DNA from: Curculioniphilus buchneri
Lineage (GTDB): Bacteria > Pseudomonadota > Gammaproteobacteria > Enterobacterales > Enterobacteriaceae
Assembly: GCF_964275155.1 (NCBI RefSeq)
Contig: NZ_OZ193413.1
Coordinates: forward strand, 434,001 to 498,000
Direction of reading: 5' to 3'
DNA: 64,000 nucleotides
Under the pieces are notes generated by a model. The model had not been told where the DNA came from and made no database searches. It saw nothing but the letters and a program-made list of their open reading frames with translations. Both the position numbers and the translations under genes were made by a program. The stretch's first letter is position 1; every line of letters starts with the position of its first letter. Of the stretch, positions 1-8,970 are shown piece by piece.

Positions 1-1
1 A

Positions 2-76
2 TTGTCGGGAATGCTAGCTGAAGCAATTCGTCGTATCAGTAATGAAGAATCAATCTCAGCAATGTTTGAGCATTAA
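2..76 (+). CDS. prs: Ribose-phosphate pyrophosphokinase, C-terminal end (partial)
   Basis: Only the last 24 codons lie in the window; the gene begins upstream of base 1. The visible residues (LSGMLAEAIRRISNEES and on to a terminal MFEH) are nearly identical to the C-terminus of E. coli Prs, which makes PRPP from ribose 5-phosphate and ATP for nucleotide, histidine, tryptophan and NAD synthesis. The next gene is pth, the same neighbourhood as in E. coli (prs, ychH, pth, ychF), which supports the call. Nothing can be said about the catalytic part. Confidence 0.93.
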   Translation: MSGMLAEAIRRISNEESISAMFEH

Positions 77-110
77 TAGCATGGACAATTTCATGATGCT
101 ATATTTTTGA
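76..110 (+). terminator. Probable Rho-independent terminator of prs
   Basis: A 7-bp stem (ATAGCAT at 76-82 with ATGCTAT at 96-102) overlaps the last base of the prs stop codon and is followed by a short T-rich run. The loop is 13 bases and the stem is weak, so this is a likely but not certain terminator. Confidence 0.5.
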
Positions 111-653
111 CGATATATAATCTTGCACTGTCATTGCTACATTGTATATATGGTATTTTTACGCAATTATTTTATTAAAAAATGTGAAGTATATTGTATT
201 TCGTCGCCGTGCTGACGAGAAGTTAAATTGCTCTTTTAATCAGCAATAAGAACCGATAGAAAATAATTATTTTATTTTCTATCTTATCAATAAAACATGT
301 TGATTTATATTAGTTCACTAATCTAATATTATTATTGATATAATGAGCAATAATGGATTACAAAATCGAGTATAACTTTAATTTTTGAAATATCATTACA
401 TAAAGTTAACATTAATATGTATCACGTATTACACATCATCCAGTGTTTTCTATTATAGAATTCACTATAAACTTACTCATTATATTAGTTAATATCTAAT
501 AAGTAGATTACTTATTTGTCACTTTTAGGTTTTGATATTTATCACCTACTTTATCATTTTATATCAAATGAATGATATATACATTATTATTCATTATATG
601 TATTCAATACATGTCCTTTTCCAAGAAAGATAATCTACTGATTGATAAAAAAT
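77..653. other. Gene-free interval between prs and pth
   Basis: No coding sequence seen. E. coli has ychH here; I see no alignable remnant of it. Besides the terminator at its start, the interval holds a perfect 12-bp inverted repeat (255-266 with 272-283, 5-base loop) made almost wholly of A and T. The stretch around 200-250 is somewhat richer in G and C than its surroundings but gives no recognisable peptide. Confidence 0.6.
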
Positions 654-1238
654 ATGACAATAAAATTAATTGTAGGTTTAGCAAATCCTGGCGCTAAATA
701 TGTCGCTACACGGCATAATGTTGGTTCCTTATACGTTAATTTATTAGCAAAATATAATCAACAGGTATTAAAGGAAGAAAGTAAAGTTTTCGGCTATACT
801 AGTCAAATAAAACTTAGCGGTAATAATGTCTTTCTTTTAATACCTAAAATTTTTATGAATTTAAGTGGAAAATCGGTGACAACTATGGCAAATGTTTATA
901 ACATTTCGCCAAAAGAAATTTTAGTAGTGCATGATGAATTAAATTTATTACTGGGTACAGCTCGATTTAAACAGGGTGGCAGTTCTAATGGACATAACGG
1001 GCTGAAAGATATTATTAAATGTTTAGGCAATAATTCTTGTTTTTATCGTCTAAGAATAGGTATTGGACATCCAGGCGATAAAAATAAAGTTATTGAATTT
1101 GTATTGGGTAAACCAACAGCTATAGAACAAAAGCTTATTAATTCTTCAATAGAAGAAGCTATACGCTGCACATATATTTTTTTTTCAAAAAATGCCTTAC
1201 AAGCTATGAATGACTTACATACTTACAGAGCTAAATAA
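654..1238 (+). CDS. pth: Peptidyl-tRNA hydrolase
   Basis: Releases tRNA from peptidyl-tRNAs that drop off the ribosome; essential in the cytoplasm. The ATG at 654 (MTIKLIVGLANPG) was chosen over an in-frame TTG 12 bases upstream because it matches the start of E. coli Pth and gives 194 residues, the same length. Catalytic residues are present: His21 in TRHN (E. coli His20 counted without Met), Asn11 in the LANPG motif, and the Asp of VHDEL. The conserved C-terminal part with RIGIGHPGDKNKV and VLGKP is intact. It lies 111 bases upstream of ychF in the same direction, as in E. coli, so the two are probably co-transcribed. No strong ribosome binding site is visible. Confidence 0.97.
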   Translation: MTIKLIVGLANPGAKYVATRHNVGSLYVNLLAKYNQQVLKEESKVFGYTSQIKLSGNNVFLLIPKIFMNLSGKSVTTMANVYNISPKEILVVHDELNLLLGTARFKQGGSSNGHNGLKDIIKCLGNNSCFYRLRIGIGHPGDKNKVIEFVLGKPTAIEQKLINSSIEEAIRCTYIFFSKNALQAMNDLHTYRAK

Positions 1239-1349
1239 AATAAAATATTTTAAATGATAATAGTAAGTTATATCAAATAAATATTTAAATTTATTGTAAA
1301 AAAGTAATGCACTTCGATATTATGGTAGAAGCATATCTAAGGAGATATA

Positions 1350-2444
1350 ATGGAGGGATTTAAATGTGGTATTATTGGGTTGCCTAATGTAGGTAAATCT
1401 ACCTTTTTTAATGCCTTAACTAAAGCAAATGTAGCAACAAAAAACTTTCCATTCTGTACTATCACACCTAATATTGGTATCGTACCAGTACCAGATTCAC
1501 GAATCGATCAATTAGTAAAAATTATTAAACCACAGAATATTGTTCCTGCCATCATAGAATTTGTAGATATAGCAGGTTTAGTTAAAGGTGCATCAAAAGG
1601 GGCAGGTTTAGGTAATCAATTTTTAATGAATATTCGCGACGTTGAGGTAATCTGCCACCTTGTACGCTGTTTTAAAAATGACAATATCATTCACATATCT
1701 GATCATATCGATCCAATAGAAGATATTAATATTATTAATACGGAATTACTACTAGCTGATTTAGAAATATGTGAACGTGCCAGATTAAGAGTAATAAAAA
1801 ATGTCAAAGATAACGATAATAATACTCGTTTAGAGCTGTTAGTTCTTGAAAAATGTTTGAACCATTTAAGCAATGCGTTCGCACTACGGACTTTAAAATT
1901 AAACAGCATGGAAAAAAATTCCATTCGTTATCTCAATTTTCTGACAATAAAACCTGTTATATACATTGCAAATATTAATGAGAATAATCAGAATTACAAC
2001 TCTTATCTAGATAAAATCCAAATTATTGCTGCTGCTGAAAACTCAGCAGTACTGGTTGTGTGTGCAAAAATAGAATCAGAACTTGCTGTACTAGATGAAA
2101 AAGAACGGTTTAAATTAATTGTAGAGTTAGGATTAAAAGAATTTGGAGTAAATCACATTATTTGGAAAAGTTATAATCTTTTAAATTTACGTACTTACTT
2201 TACAGTAGGAATAAAAGAAGTTCGTGCTTGGACTATATCTATAGGTACTACTGCATTAGAAGCAGCAGGGAAAATTCATACTGATTTTAGACAAGGTTTT
2301 ATTCGATCCCAAACAGTTTCATTTTCTGATTTTATTATCTATAAAGGCACTAAAGGTGCTAAACAGGCAGGAAAAATGCGATTAGAAGGAAAAGATTATA
2401 TAATTCAAGACGGAGATGTAATTAGATTTTTATTTAATATTTGA
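1350..2444 (+). CDS. ychF: Ribosome-binding ATPase YchF (Obg-family, OLA1-like)
   Basis: A universally conserved Obg-family P-loop NTPase that binds ribosomes and prefers ATP. 364 residues against 363 in E. coli. Visible motifs: P-loop GLPNVGKST near residues 10-18, DIAGLVKGASKGAG switch region near 74, and NINE in place of the usual GTP-specifying NKxD, the known reason for ATP preference in this family. The C-terminal TGS domain, ending in EGKDYIIQDGDVIRFLFN, is intact. A good ribosome binding site (AAGGAGAT, 1339-1346) precedes the ATG. The middle of the protein (about 120-250) diverges most from E. coli, as expected of its helical insert. Confidence 0.97.
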   Translation: MEGFKCGIIGLPNVGKSTFFNALTKANVATKNFPFCTITPNIGIVPVPDSRIDQLVKIIKPQNIVPAIIEFVDIAGLVKGASKGAGLGNQFLMNIRDVEVICHLVRCFKNDNIIHISDHIDPIEDINIINTELLLADLEICERARLRVIKNVKDNDNNTRLELLVLEKCLNHLSNAFALRTLKLNSMEKNSIRYLNFLTIKPVIYIANINENNQNYNSYLDKIQIIAAAENSAVLVVCAKIESELAVLDEKERFKLIVELGLKEFGVNHIIWKSYNLLNLRTYFTVGIKEVRAWTISIGTTALEAAGKIHTDFRQGFIRSQTVSFSDFIIYKGTKGAKQAGKMRLEGKDYIIQDGDVIRFLFNI

Positions 2445-4749
2445 TGTATAAATATATCCATCAACACTGTTTGACATAGATAGATTGTACTAAATATTTT
2501 ATTATCATATTACAGAAAACAAAGTTGATTAATGAACCATGTTATAATTAAAAAATTAGTATTACGTTGGTTATCTCTATATAAGTTTATTAATATTCAT
2601 TAATACTAAGTTTGTAAGATGAAAGCGCGATATTATATATATAAATCTTTTTAGATATTTATTACAACTGTGATGGCATAATGATCACGTTTTTCTTGTG
2701 CCACATCTGCTAGATGCTCATCTAAGCATACATTTCTATTAATCCGAAAATTATTTTCAATTTAATTAATAATTACTATGAAGTATATTATACAATGTTC
2801 TATATATAGAAATATATATACTAAAAAACTAATAGTATTAATAAAAAACTAGGATGATAAAAAAACAACCAGCTTGTCATTGACAAATGTATACTATAAT
2901 GGTTGTACTAATTATGTCTTAACATTTATCTTAAATAAGATATTACAACATCATAAGATGTCAAAAGAGCTTAATAATATAGGAATTAATTTGATTTGAA
3001 AAATAATATTCAGTTATATTATGGTTTTTTATACAGGGTTCATAAAATAATTTTATCTATTAGAATATAGTGTGTTTATTTTTTAAATCTAAAACAGTAC
3101 AAATATAAAGTTCTGATTTTTAAAATTATTTAAAGCTAAATCAATTAATAGAAATTAACAATTAAAATAAATATTTTATTTAAAAATACAAATAAATTTA
3201 ATATATTTGATTAGCATATTAATGCTATGTATTTTAGTTGCTTGAATAATATGCAATAATATAAAAATTCATAATAATGTTATTTAGGTTACGCTTTTTT
3301 TGAAAAAATTTTTCCCATGCAATGTATTTAAAGATACATGCATGAATGTCATTACTATGTATATTTAGACATCACTGTTATCACGAAGGTATTTCTTAAT
3401 TAAAATAATATTATTTAACTAGCACTGATTCAGTGTTAAATTCATTTTATATTTTTTGATATTGCTCTTGACACATTGTTATGCAGTGCTCTAATAAATA
3501 TTATTGTATTAATTAATAAAAAAATGAACCATTTAAATAGACTGGCAATCAAAAAACGTATTTAATCTATTATTAATTTGATAAATTTTTTTTGGACAAC
3601 ATTAACTATGTTTTGTTTACACAAAATAATTTTCTTTTTATTTTGAAAATATTCTAATAGACATAGAGAATGTTTCTATCATAGCTTGATTATAAATAGT
3701 TATTTACTGTACTTAATATTCTTTTACTACATATATTAATTTACATTTATGTTCTATTGTAACATTCAATAGTCTACTGACATATCTTATGTCAATGTTG
3801 GTATCATGTAAATTAACTAGTGGTTTTAAACATTTGTAATATATACTATAAAATTCAATTTAATAAAAATTATTTTATTTTTCTATGGTTTTTTAATTAT
3901 AACATTAATAGCAATGACTAAAAGTATTTAAAAAACTTTATTTTATTAAAATTCTTTATATTAAAGTCATCGATTTTTCATTTAGTATAATATGATTATT
4001 AGTATTGAAAATATCTTGAGCACTCAAATACTACATATCTAGTTTAAAACTCTAAGACTTAATTTCTGACAATATAGATTGTCAAAATGCTTTGATGTAA
4101 ATACAGGAGTTAATGAAAATGTTATAATTTTTATTCGATGATAAGAAAATGCTATTTTTTATCTCCTTTTGTTACAATATGAAAGTACTAGTCATAAAAA
4201 GTTTATTTTTATTAAAGTATGAAACTGAAAAGAAAATAAAACACTATAATGTAAAAAATATTTGTCATATATTACTTATGAGTAATTTAGTATAATTTAT
4301 ACTGTTTAAATAAATAGTTTATTTTGTTTAAACTATGACAACCTATTTAAAAATAGAAGTTACTTATTGCTTGTATGTATATTAAATAATTGTAATAACT
4401 TAAAAATCAAATTTTTCAAATTTTAAAAAGTAGCATATTCATGGAATATGACTTTAAAATCATGATGTTATAGTTTATAACTAAACTTTATGATAGGTTA
4501 TTTTATATTTTTGTTAAACATTTATTATATTTAACAAGTAGATGGCAGTATTCATATAATGTTCATCAGAAATTCAATGTCATAATCTTATTAATATCAT
4601 TTTTATTATTAGTATATTGATAAAATAATAATTTCTTCTGAGCATAATTCGACAATATGGCATATTAGGTAATAGACGTATATATATTCAAAACGGTACA
4701 ATAATAGCAGGTTAATATTTAATGATGATAATTTTAAGGATCCTTTTCT
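2445..4749. other. 2.3-kb gene desert between ychF and yciC
   Basis: Very AT-rich with stops in all frames. The only coding-like patch I see is a 35-codon fragment on the minus strand at 2651-2758, listed separately. In E. coli ychF and yciC are not adjacent, so several genes have been lost or moved here. Nothing else is recognisable. Confidence 0.6.
2651..2758 (-). pseudogene. Possible remnant of an unidentified gene (C-terminal end)
   Basis: On the minus strand, 35 sense codons run into a TAA complementary to 2651-2653. The peptide contains CLDEHLADVAQEKRDHYAI, rich in Asp, Glu, His, Arg and Ala, unlike the Lys/Asn/Ile-rich chance translations around it, and the DNA is locally less AT-rich. 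A stop lies immediately upstream and there is no start codon, so it cannot be a gene as it stands. I do not recognise the family. It could be the last surviving piece of a decayed gene, or chance. Confidence 0.25.
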
Positions 4750-5499
4750 ATGCCAATTATGGTAAGCACTTTATGTCGAGATATGCTAAACTTTTTTCGT
4801 AATCAATGTGTTAGTATACTTTTACTATCAATGATAGTAGTGATAATAAGCACCTTTCTTGGACATATATTGTCACCAAGCAGAGAACAATTATTTGAGC
4901 TCAGAGACAATAGTAATGTACAGCATACTTCTAAAATTAACTTACATCAATTTATTAAAAATTTATCCAAAGAACAACAAAACATTTTGTTAAAAGCTTC
5001 TGCTGCCAGTACTATTTCCAATTTAGTTGGTAACGTTCTATTAATTGGTAGTCTACTAACTATGATTCATCTTATATCTACTTTACAACCTGTAAATATA
5101 TTGCGTATACTAACTTTGTCAATATCTTCTTTCCCGCGAATGTTACTTTTAGTTTTTCTAACGACTTTATTAATTCAGATTGGTTTTTTATTTCTTATTC
5201 TGCCAGGAATTTTTTTTTCGATTTCTTTTAGTCTAGCACCAGTCATTGTTACGAGCAATAATAATGTAGGCGTGATTAGGTCAATGACCATAAGCGGTAT
5301 CTTAGCATTTAAAAACATTTGGTTACTAGCTCCAGCTGTATCATTTTGGATATTAGCTAAAACGGTAATATTTCTTTTAGAAAATCAATATTTTTTTGTT
5401 TCAACTGCATTAGCATCAATATTATTAAATTATTTAAGTAATTTAATATCTTCTTTGTTGCTTATTTATCTCTATCGTCTTTACATGTTACTTCGTTAA
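4750..5499 (+). CDS. yciC: UPF0259 family inner-membrane protein YciC
   Basis: Polytopic inner-membrane protein of unknown biochemical function. 249 residues against 247 in E. coli YciC, with clear similarity throughout: near the N-terminus (NFFRNQ, LGHILSPS), in the centre (EQQNILLKASAAST) and at the end (YLSNLISSLLLIYLYRLYML). I see about five or six hydrophobic segments, around residues 20-40, 90-110, 120-150, 185-205 and 220-245. A ribosome binding site (AAGGAT) precedes the ATG by about 7 bases. In E. coli yciB and yciA follow; both are absent here and the next gene is tonB, so the locus is a shortened form of the E. coli yciCBA-tonB region. Confidence 0.93.
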   Translation: MPIMVSTLCRDMLNFFRNQCVSILLLSMIVVIISTFLGHILSPSREQLFELRDNSNVQHTSKINLHQFIKNLSKEQQNILLKASAASTISNLVGNVLLIGSLLTMIHLISTLQPVNILRILTLSISSFPRMLLLVFLTTLLIQIGFLFLILPGIFFSISFSLAPVIVTSNNNVGVIRSMTISGILAFKNIWLLAPAVSFWILAKTVIFLLENQYFFVSTALASILLNYLSNLISSLLLIYLYRLYMLLR

Positions 5500-6353
5500 A
5501 TTTATAGAAATTTTTATTTTTTGATTAAACTAATAGTACTCATTACACTATCGTTAAACTAATGATTTTTGATTTTACAAATTTATTCTGCATCATCGAA
5601 TAGTAGAGGAATTTTATTAATCATTTTCTATCTTAGAAAAACTGTTAAATTTGCTAATGTTATATTTTTAAAATGAAAAACTTATAAAATAGAAATTGCT
5701 TATTATATATAATATCCTCTATAACTCTTCTAATAAATTAATTTTTTAGTCAGTCCACTCATTCGATGTTTTGTAAATAAAAATATTATTTATTTCAAAT
5801 AAAGTATAAAAATACTTCAAATATCACTTGATATAATTTTTTATATTGTTGACATAGTCCCATATTTAAATAAACTTTTTTCATTTCTAAAACATATGGG
5901 ATTTTAAAGATTTTTACTATACAAAACTAACATTTTTATTTATTTTCTTGTAGTGTTGTAATTGATGTTGATTATTATCATGATAACAATAGATAAAAAT
6001 GTACATTATACAAGTTAATATTAGGTATCATTTTTTAGAACGAATGGAATATTAAACAAAGTAGTAACATACTGTTGTAAAAATCGTTTGGGTCAAAAAG
6101 AAATTAGAATTAAGGAAAGAATTTACTCAATATTGTCATGATTGTCCATTAATATAATACTAAATTTTCGTAAAAGTATAGCTTGTTAGAAAATCAGTAA
6201 TCTTATATATCGCAGCTTTTATTGTTATCGTATAATAAAATGGTCAGTAAGTTAATTTATTAAAGTAGTATTTTTTTGACTAGATGGATTTAGTAGAATG
6301 CTATGAGGAACGAGTTATTTCTTTTAAAATGTTAACTAAAATTTTTATTATTT
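5500..6353. other. 0.85-kb interval where E. coli has yciB and yciA
   Basis: No intact gene. Position and orientation (after yciC, before convergent tonB) make this the expected place of yciB and yciA, but I could not align any stretch with either. An 8-bp inverted repeat (TCCCATAT at 5858-5865 with its complement at 5894-5901) spans a 28-base loop and may be a terminator relic. Confidence 0.5.
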
Positions 6354-7049
6354 TTATTCCGTATTATTAAAATTCTTAAGATAAAATTTAAAGTTGATTG
6401 TTAAATTTTTTGTAATTTTACCGGGTTCATATTTCCAAGTACGCATAGCTAAACGAATGTTTTTCTCAAAAGTATTTTTTGGTTGCGAAGATAATATCCT
6501 TATGTTTTCAATTCTACCTTCAGCATTAATATCAAACATAATTTTGACTAATCCTTCCAATCCGAGAGCTTTTGCCCAAGATGGATAGATAGGATTGATA
6601 CGACTAATGATCTTTGGCATTAGATTAATTTTTTTTGTTATATTATCACTGGTACAAGTGTGAGCATGAGTAGTAGATGTGCTAGTTGATGATCGATTGG
6701 TGGATGTATTAATATCAGAAAATATAGGAGATTTTATTTTATTTTTTATAAATTGTGGTTTATTTTCATGGTACTGATTAGATTTTAAATTTAATGTTGT
6801 CGAATTTTGATGTTTATGTTTATATTGATGCTTATATTTATTACAATCTAGTGTGGAAACTTGCTCAATAGTATTCTTGTGAAAATGGGTCACTGGAAAT
6901 ATAACAACCATAGGTTGTTGTATAATTGTCATAGGCTGACACGGAGAAATTGTGCGATACAGAAATCCTATACTAAAAAAAACATGTAATATTACTGATA
7001 CAATAAATGACCATGTCAAGTAATAGTATTGATTTAAAGTTGTTGCCAT
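6354..7049 (-). CDS. tonB: TonB energy-transducing protein with a proline-poor linker
   Basis: Spans the periplasm and passes proton-motive energy from ExbBD to outer-membrane receptors. 231 residues (E. coli 239). The N-terminal membrane segment (about 12-32) keeps Ser18 and His22, the SxxxH pair matching E. coli Ser16/His20, which is needed for ExbB/ExbD coupling. The C-terminal domain (about 140-225) is well conserved: NPIYPSWAKALGLEG, FDINAEGRIENI and WKYEPGK align with E. coli. The linker is odd: instead of long Glu-Pro and Lys-Pro repeats it has Lys/His-rich (KHQYKHKHQ) and Ser/Thr-rich (STSTST) tracts with only a few prolines. The gene converges on yciC as in E. coli. exbB, exbD and receptor genes are not in the window. 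Confidence 0.9.
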   Translation of the reverse strand: MATTLNQYYYLTWSFIVSVILHVFFSIGFLYRTISPCQPMTIIQQPMVVIFPVTHFHKNTIEQVSTLDCNKYKHQYKHKHQNSTTLNLKSNQYHENKPQFIKNKIKSPIFSDINTSTNRSSTSTSTTHAHTCTSDNITKKINLMPKIISRINPIYPSWAKALGLEGLVKIMFDINAEGRIENIRILSSQPKNTFEKNIRLAMRTWKYEPGKITKNLTINFKFYLKNFNNTE

Positions 7050-7320
7050 TTAATTTTAAAGTTATAGTTAAAAAAGTTAAACAAACTAGCTAATTCGCAC
7101 TAAATTACGATAACTAACTTATTTCGTTAGTAATATATTAGTTAATATGACATTTAATTTAATCATGCTACTTCACATATGAATGAATAATTCTCATGCC
7201 TATTTGACCTAAAAACATAGTTAAGAATTTCATCTATTTTAATTTAGATTTTATAATTTAGTGATCTTGTTGAATTTGATAAAAAATCAACTCGACTGTA
7301 TTGATGATGAGGAGAGATTT

Positions 7321-8970
7321 TTATACTTGTTGCGAATCGTTGATTATAGCCTGTACTTGTGTCATCTCAATACGATTCAGCAATACTTTAAATGGACTAA
7401 TTTGATGTGCTTCTACTAACGGTTGATTTATGGAATCCCAACTAAGTGGCATATTTAAAAAAGATTCTGCTCGGATTGCAAGAGAAGGAAGTACTGGTTT
7501 TAAATAAATCATTAATATTCGGAAAAATTGAATACCCATTGAACAAATATTTTGCACATCTTGATCGCAATTTTTTTGTTTTGCTAATACCCAAGGTGCT
7601 TGTTCGTCCATATAACGATTTGCTAGATCTGTTAGCATCATAATTTCACGAATGGCACGGTTAGTATCTCGATTTTCAAATGCTACACTAATTGAAGCTG
7701 AGGTGTGAATAAATTTTTGATACAATGTTAAGTTGGTAATAGCCGATAAATGTCCATCAAAGCGTTTATTGATGAAGCTGGCACTACGCGACGCTAGATT
7801 AACTACTTTATTGATAAGATCAGCATTAACTCGTTGTACAAAATCTTCTAAATTAAGATCGATATCATCGATTCTAGATGAAAGTTTTGCAGCATAATAA
7901 TACCGTAAGTAATCTGCATCTAAATGTGCTAAATAAGCACTAGCCTTTATGAAAGTACCGCGAGATTTTGACATCTTAGCGCCATTGACGGTTACATAAC
8001 CGTGGACTAATAAGTTAGTCGGTTTACGGAACTGGCTTCCTTCTAGAATAGCGGGCCAAAATAGACCATGAAAATAAACGATATCTTTGCCAATAAAATG
8101 ATAAAGATCGACTTTGGAATCTACATTCCAAAATTCTTCAAAGCAAATATTGCCTTTTTTTTGGCAAAGATTTTTAAATGAACTCATATAACCAATTGGT
8201 GCATCTAACCAAACATAAAAATATTTTTCTAGTTCATCGGGTATTTCGAATCCAAAATAAGGTGCATCGCGTGAAATGTCCCATTGCTTCAATCCAGCAT
8301 CAAACCACTCTTTCATTTTATTAGCTACTGGATCTTGCAATGTACCAGAATGTATCCATTGATGGAGCATATCGCTAAAAACGGGCAAGTCAAAGAAAAA
8401 ATGCTTTGTTTTTCTTATTATTGGAATTGCACCAGAAACCGCCGACTTTGGATTAATCAGATCAGTTGAATTATAAGTAGCACTGCAAATCTCACAATTA
8501 TCACCGTACTGATTAGATGCATGACATGTTGGACAAATTCCTGTAATAAATCGATCGGGCAAAAACATATTTATTTCAGGATCATAGAGTTGATAAATGG
8601 TGCGTGATTTAATAAAACCATTTTTTTTTAGCCGATTATAAACTAGCATTAACAATGCTCGGTTTTCTTTGCTATGAGTTGAATGATAATTATCATAGCT
8701 GATGTAGAATCCAGAAAAATCTTTTTGATGTTCTAGATTCATTTTACGTATTAATGTTTCTGGTGAAATCCCTAACTGTTGTGCTTTTAACATAACAGGA
8801 GCACCGTGTGCATCATCTGCACAAATAAAATAAATCTGCTTACCTCTCATTCTTTGATAACGAACCCAAATGTCTGCCTGAATATGTTCAAGCATGTGGC
8901 CAAGATGAATGGAACCATTAGCATAAGGTAAAGCGCATGTTACTAACATTTTATTTGCAATTGAACCCAT
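7321..8970 (-). CDS. metG: Methionyl-tRNA synthetase, lacking the C-terminal tRNA-binding domain
   Basis: Charges tRNA-Met. The catalytic and anticodon-binding parts are complete: HLGH (HIGH signature) at residues 22-25, a zinc-knuckle insert with two CxxC pairs around 145-164 (CPTC, CEIC), KMSKS in NGAKMSKSRGT near 335, and the helical anticodon-binding domain containing DEQAPWVLAKQ. The protein stops at 549 residues, just after the helix equivalent to the end of the E. coli core (NRIEMTQVQAII), while E. coli MetG has 677. The lost part is the Trbp111/EMAP-like dimerisation domain. E. coli MetG cut near residue 550 is an active monomer, and Buchnera has a similarly short enzyme, so this should be functional. 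The start at 8970 fits E. coli (ANKMLVTCALPYANG). Confidence 0.97.
   Translation of the reverse strand: MGSIANKMLVTCALPYANGSIHLGHMLEHIQADIWVRYQRMRGKQIYFICADDAHGAPVMLKAQQLGISPETLIRKMNLEHQKDFSGFYISYDNYHSTHSKENRALLMLVYNRLKKNGFIKSRTIYQLYDPEINMFLPDRFITGICPTCHASNQYGDNCEICSATYNSTDLINPKSAVSGAIPIIRKTKHFFFDLPVFSDMLHQWIHSGTLQDPVANKMKEWFDAGLKQWDISRDAPYFGFEIPDELEKYFYVWLDAPIGYMSSFKNLCQKKGNICFEEFWNVDSKVDLYHFIGKDIVYFHGLFWPAILEGSQFRKPTNLLVHGYVTVNGAKMSKSRGTFIKASAYLAHLDADYLRYYYAAKLSSRIDDIDLNLEDFVQRVNADLINKVVNLASRSASFINKRFDGHLSAITNLTLYQKFIHTSASISVAFENRDTNRAIREIMMLTDLANRYMDEQAPWVLAKQKNCDQDVQNICSMGIQFFRILMIYLKPVLPSLAIRAESFLNMPLSWDSINQPLVEAHQISPFKVLLNRIEMTQVQAIINDSQQV

Noticed and set aside
5500..6353. yciB or yciA remnant between yciC and tonB
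   Set aside because: The position is right, but I could not align any convincing peptide with either protein.
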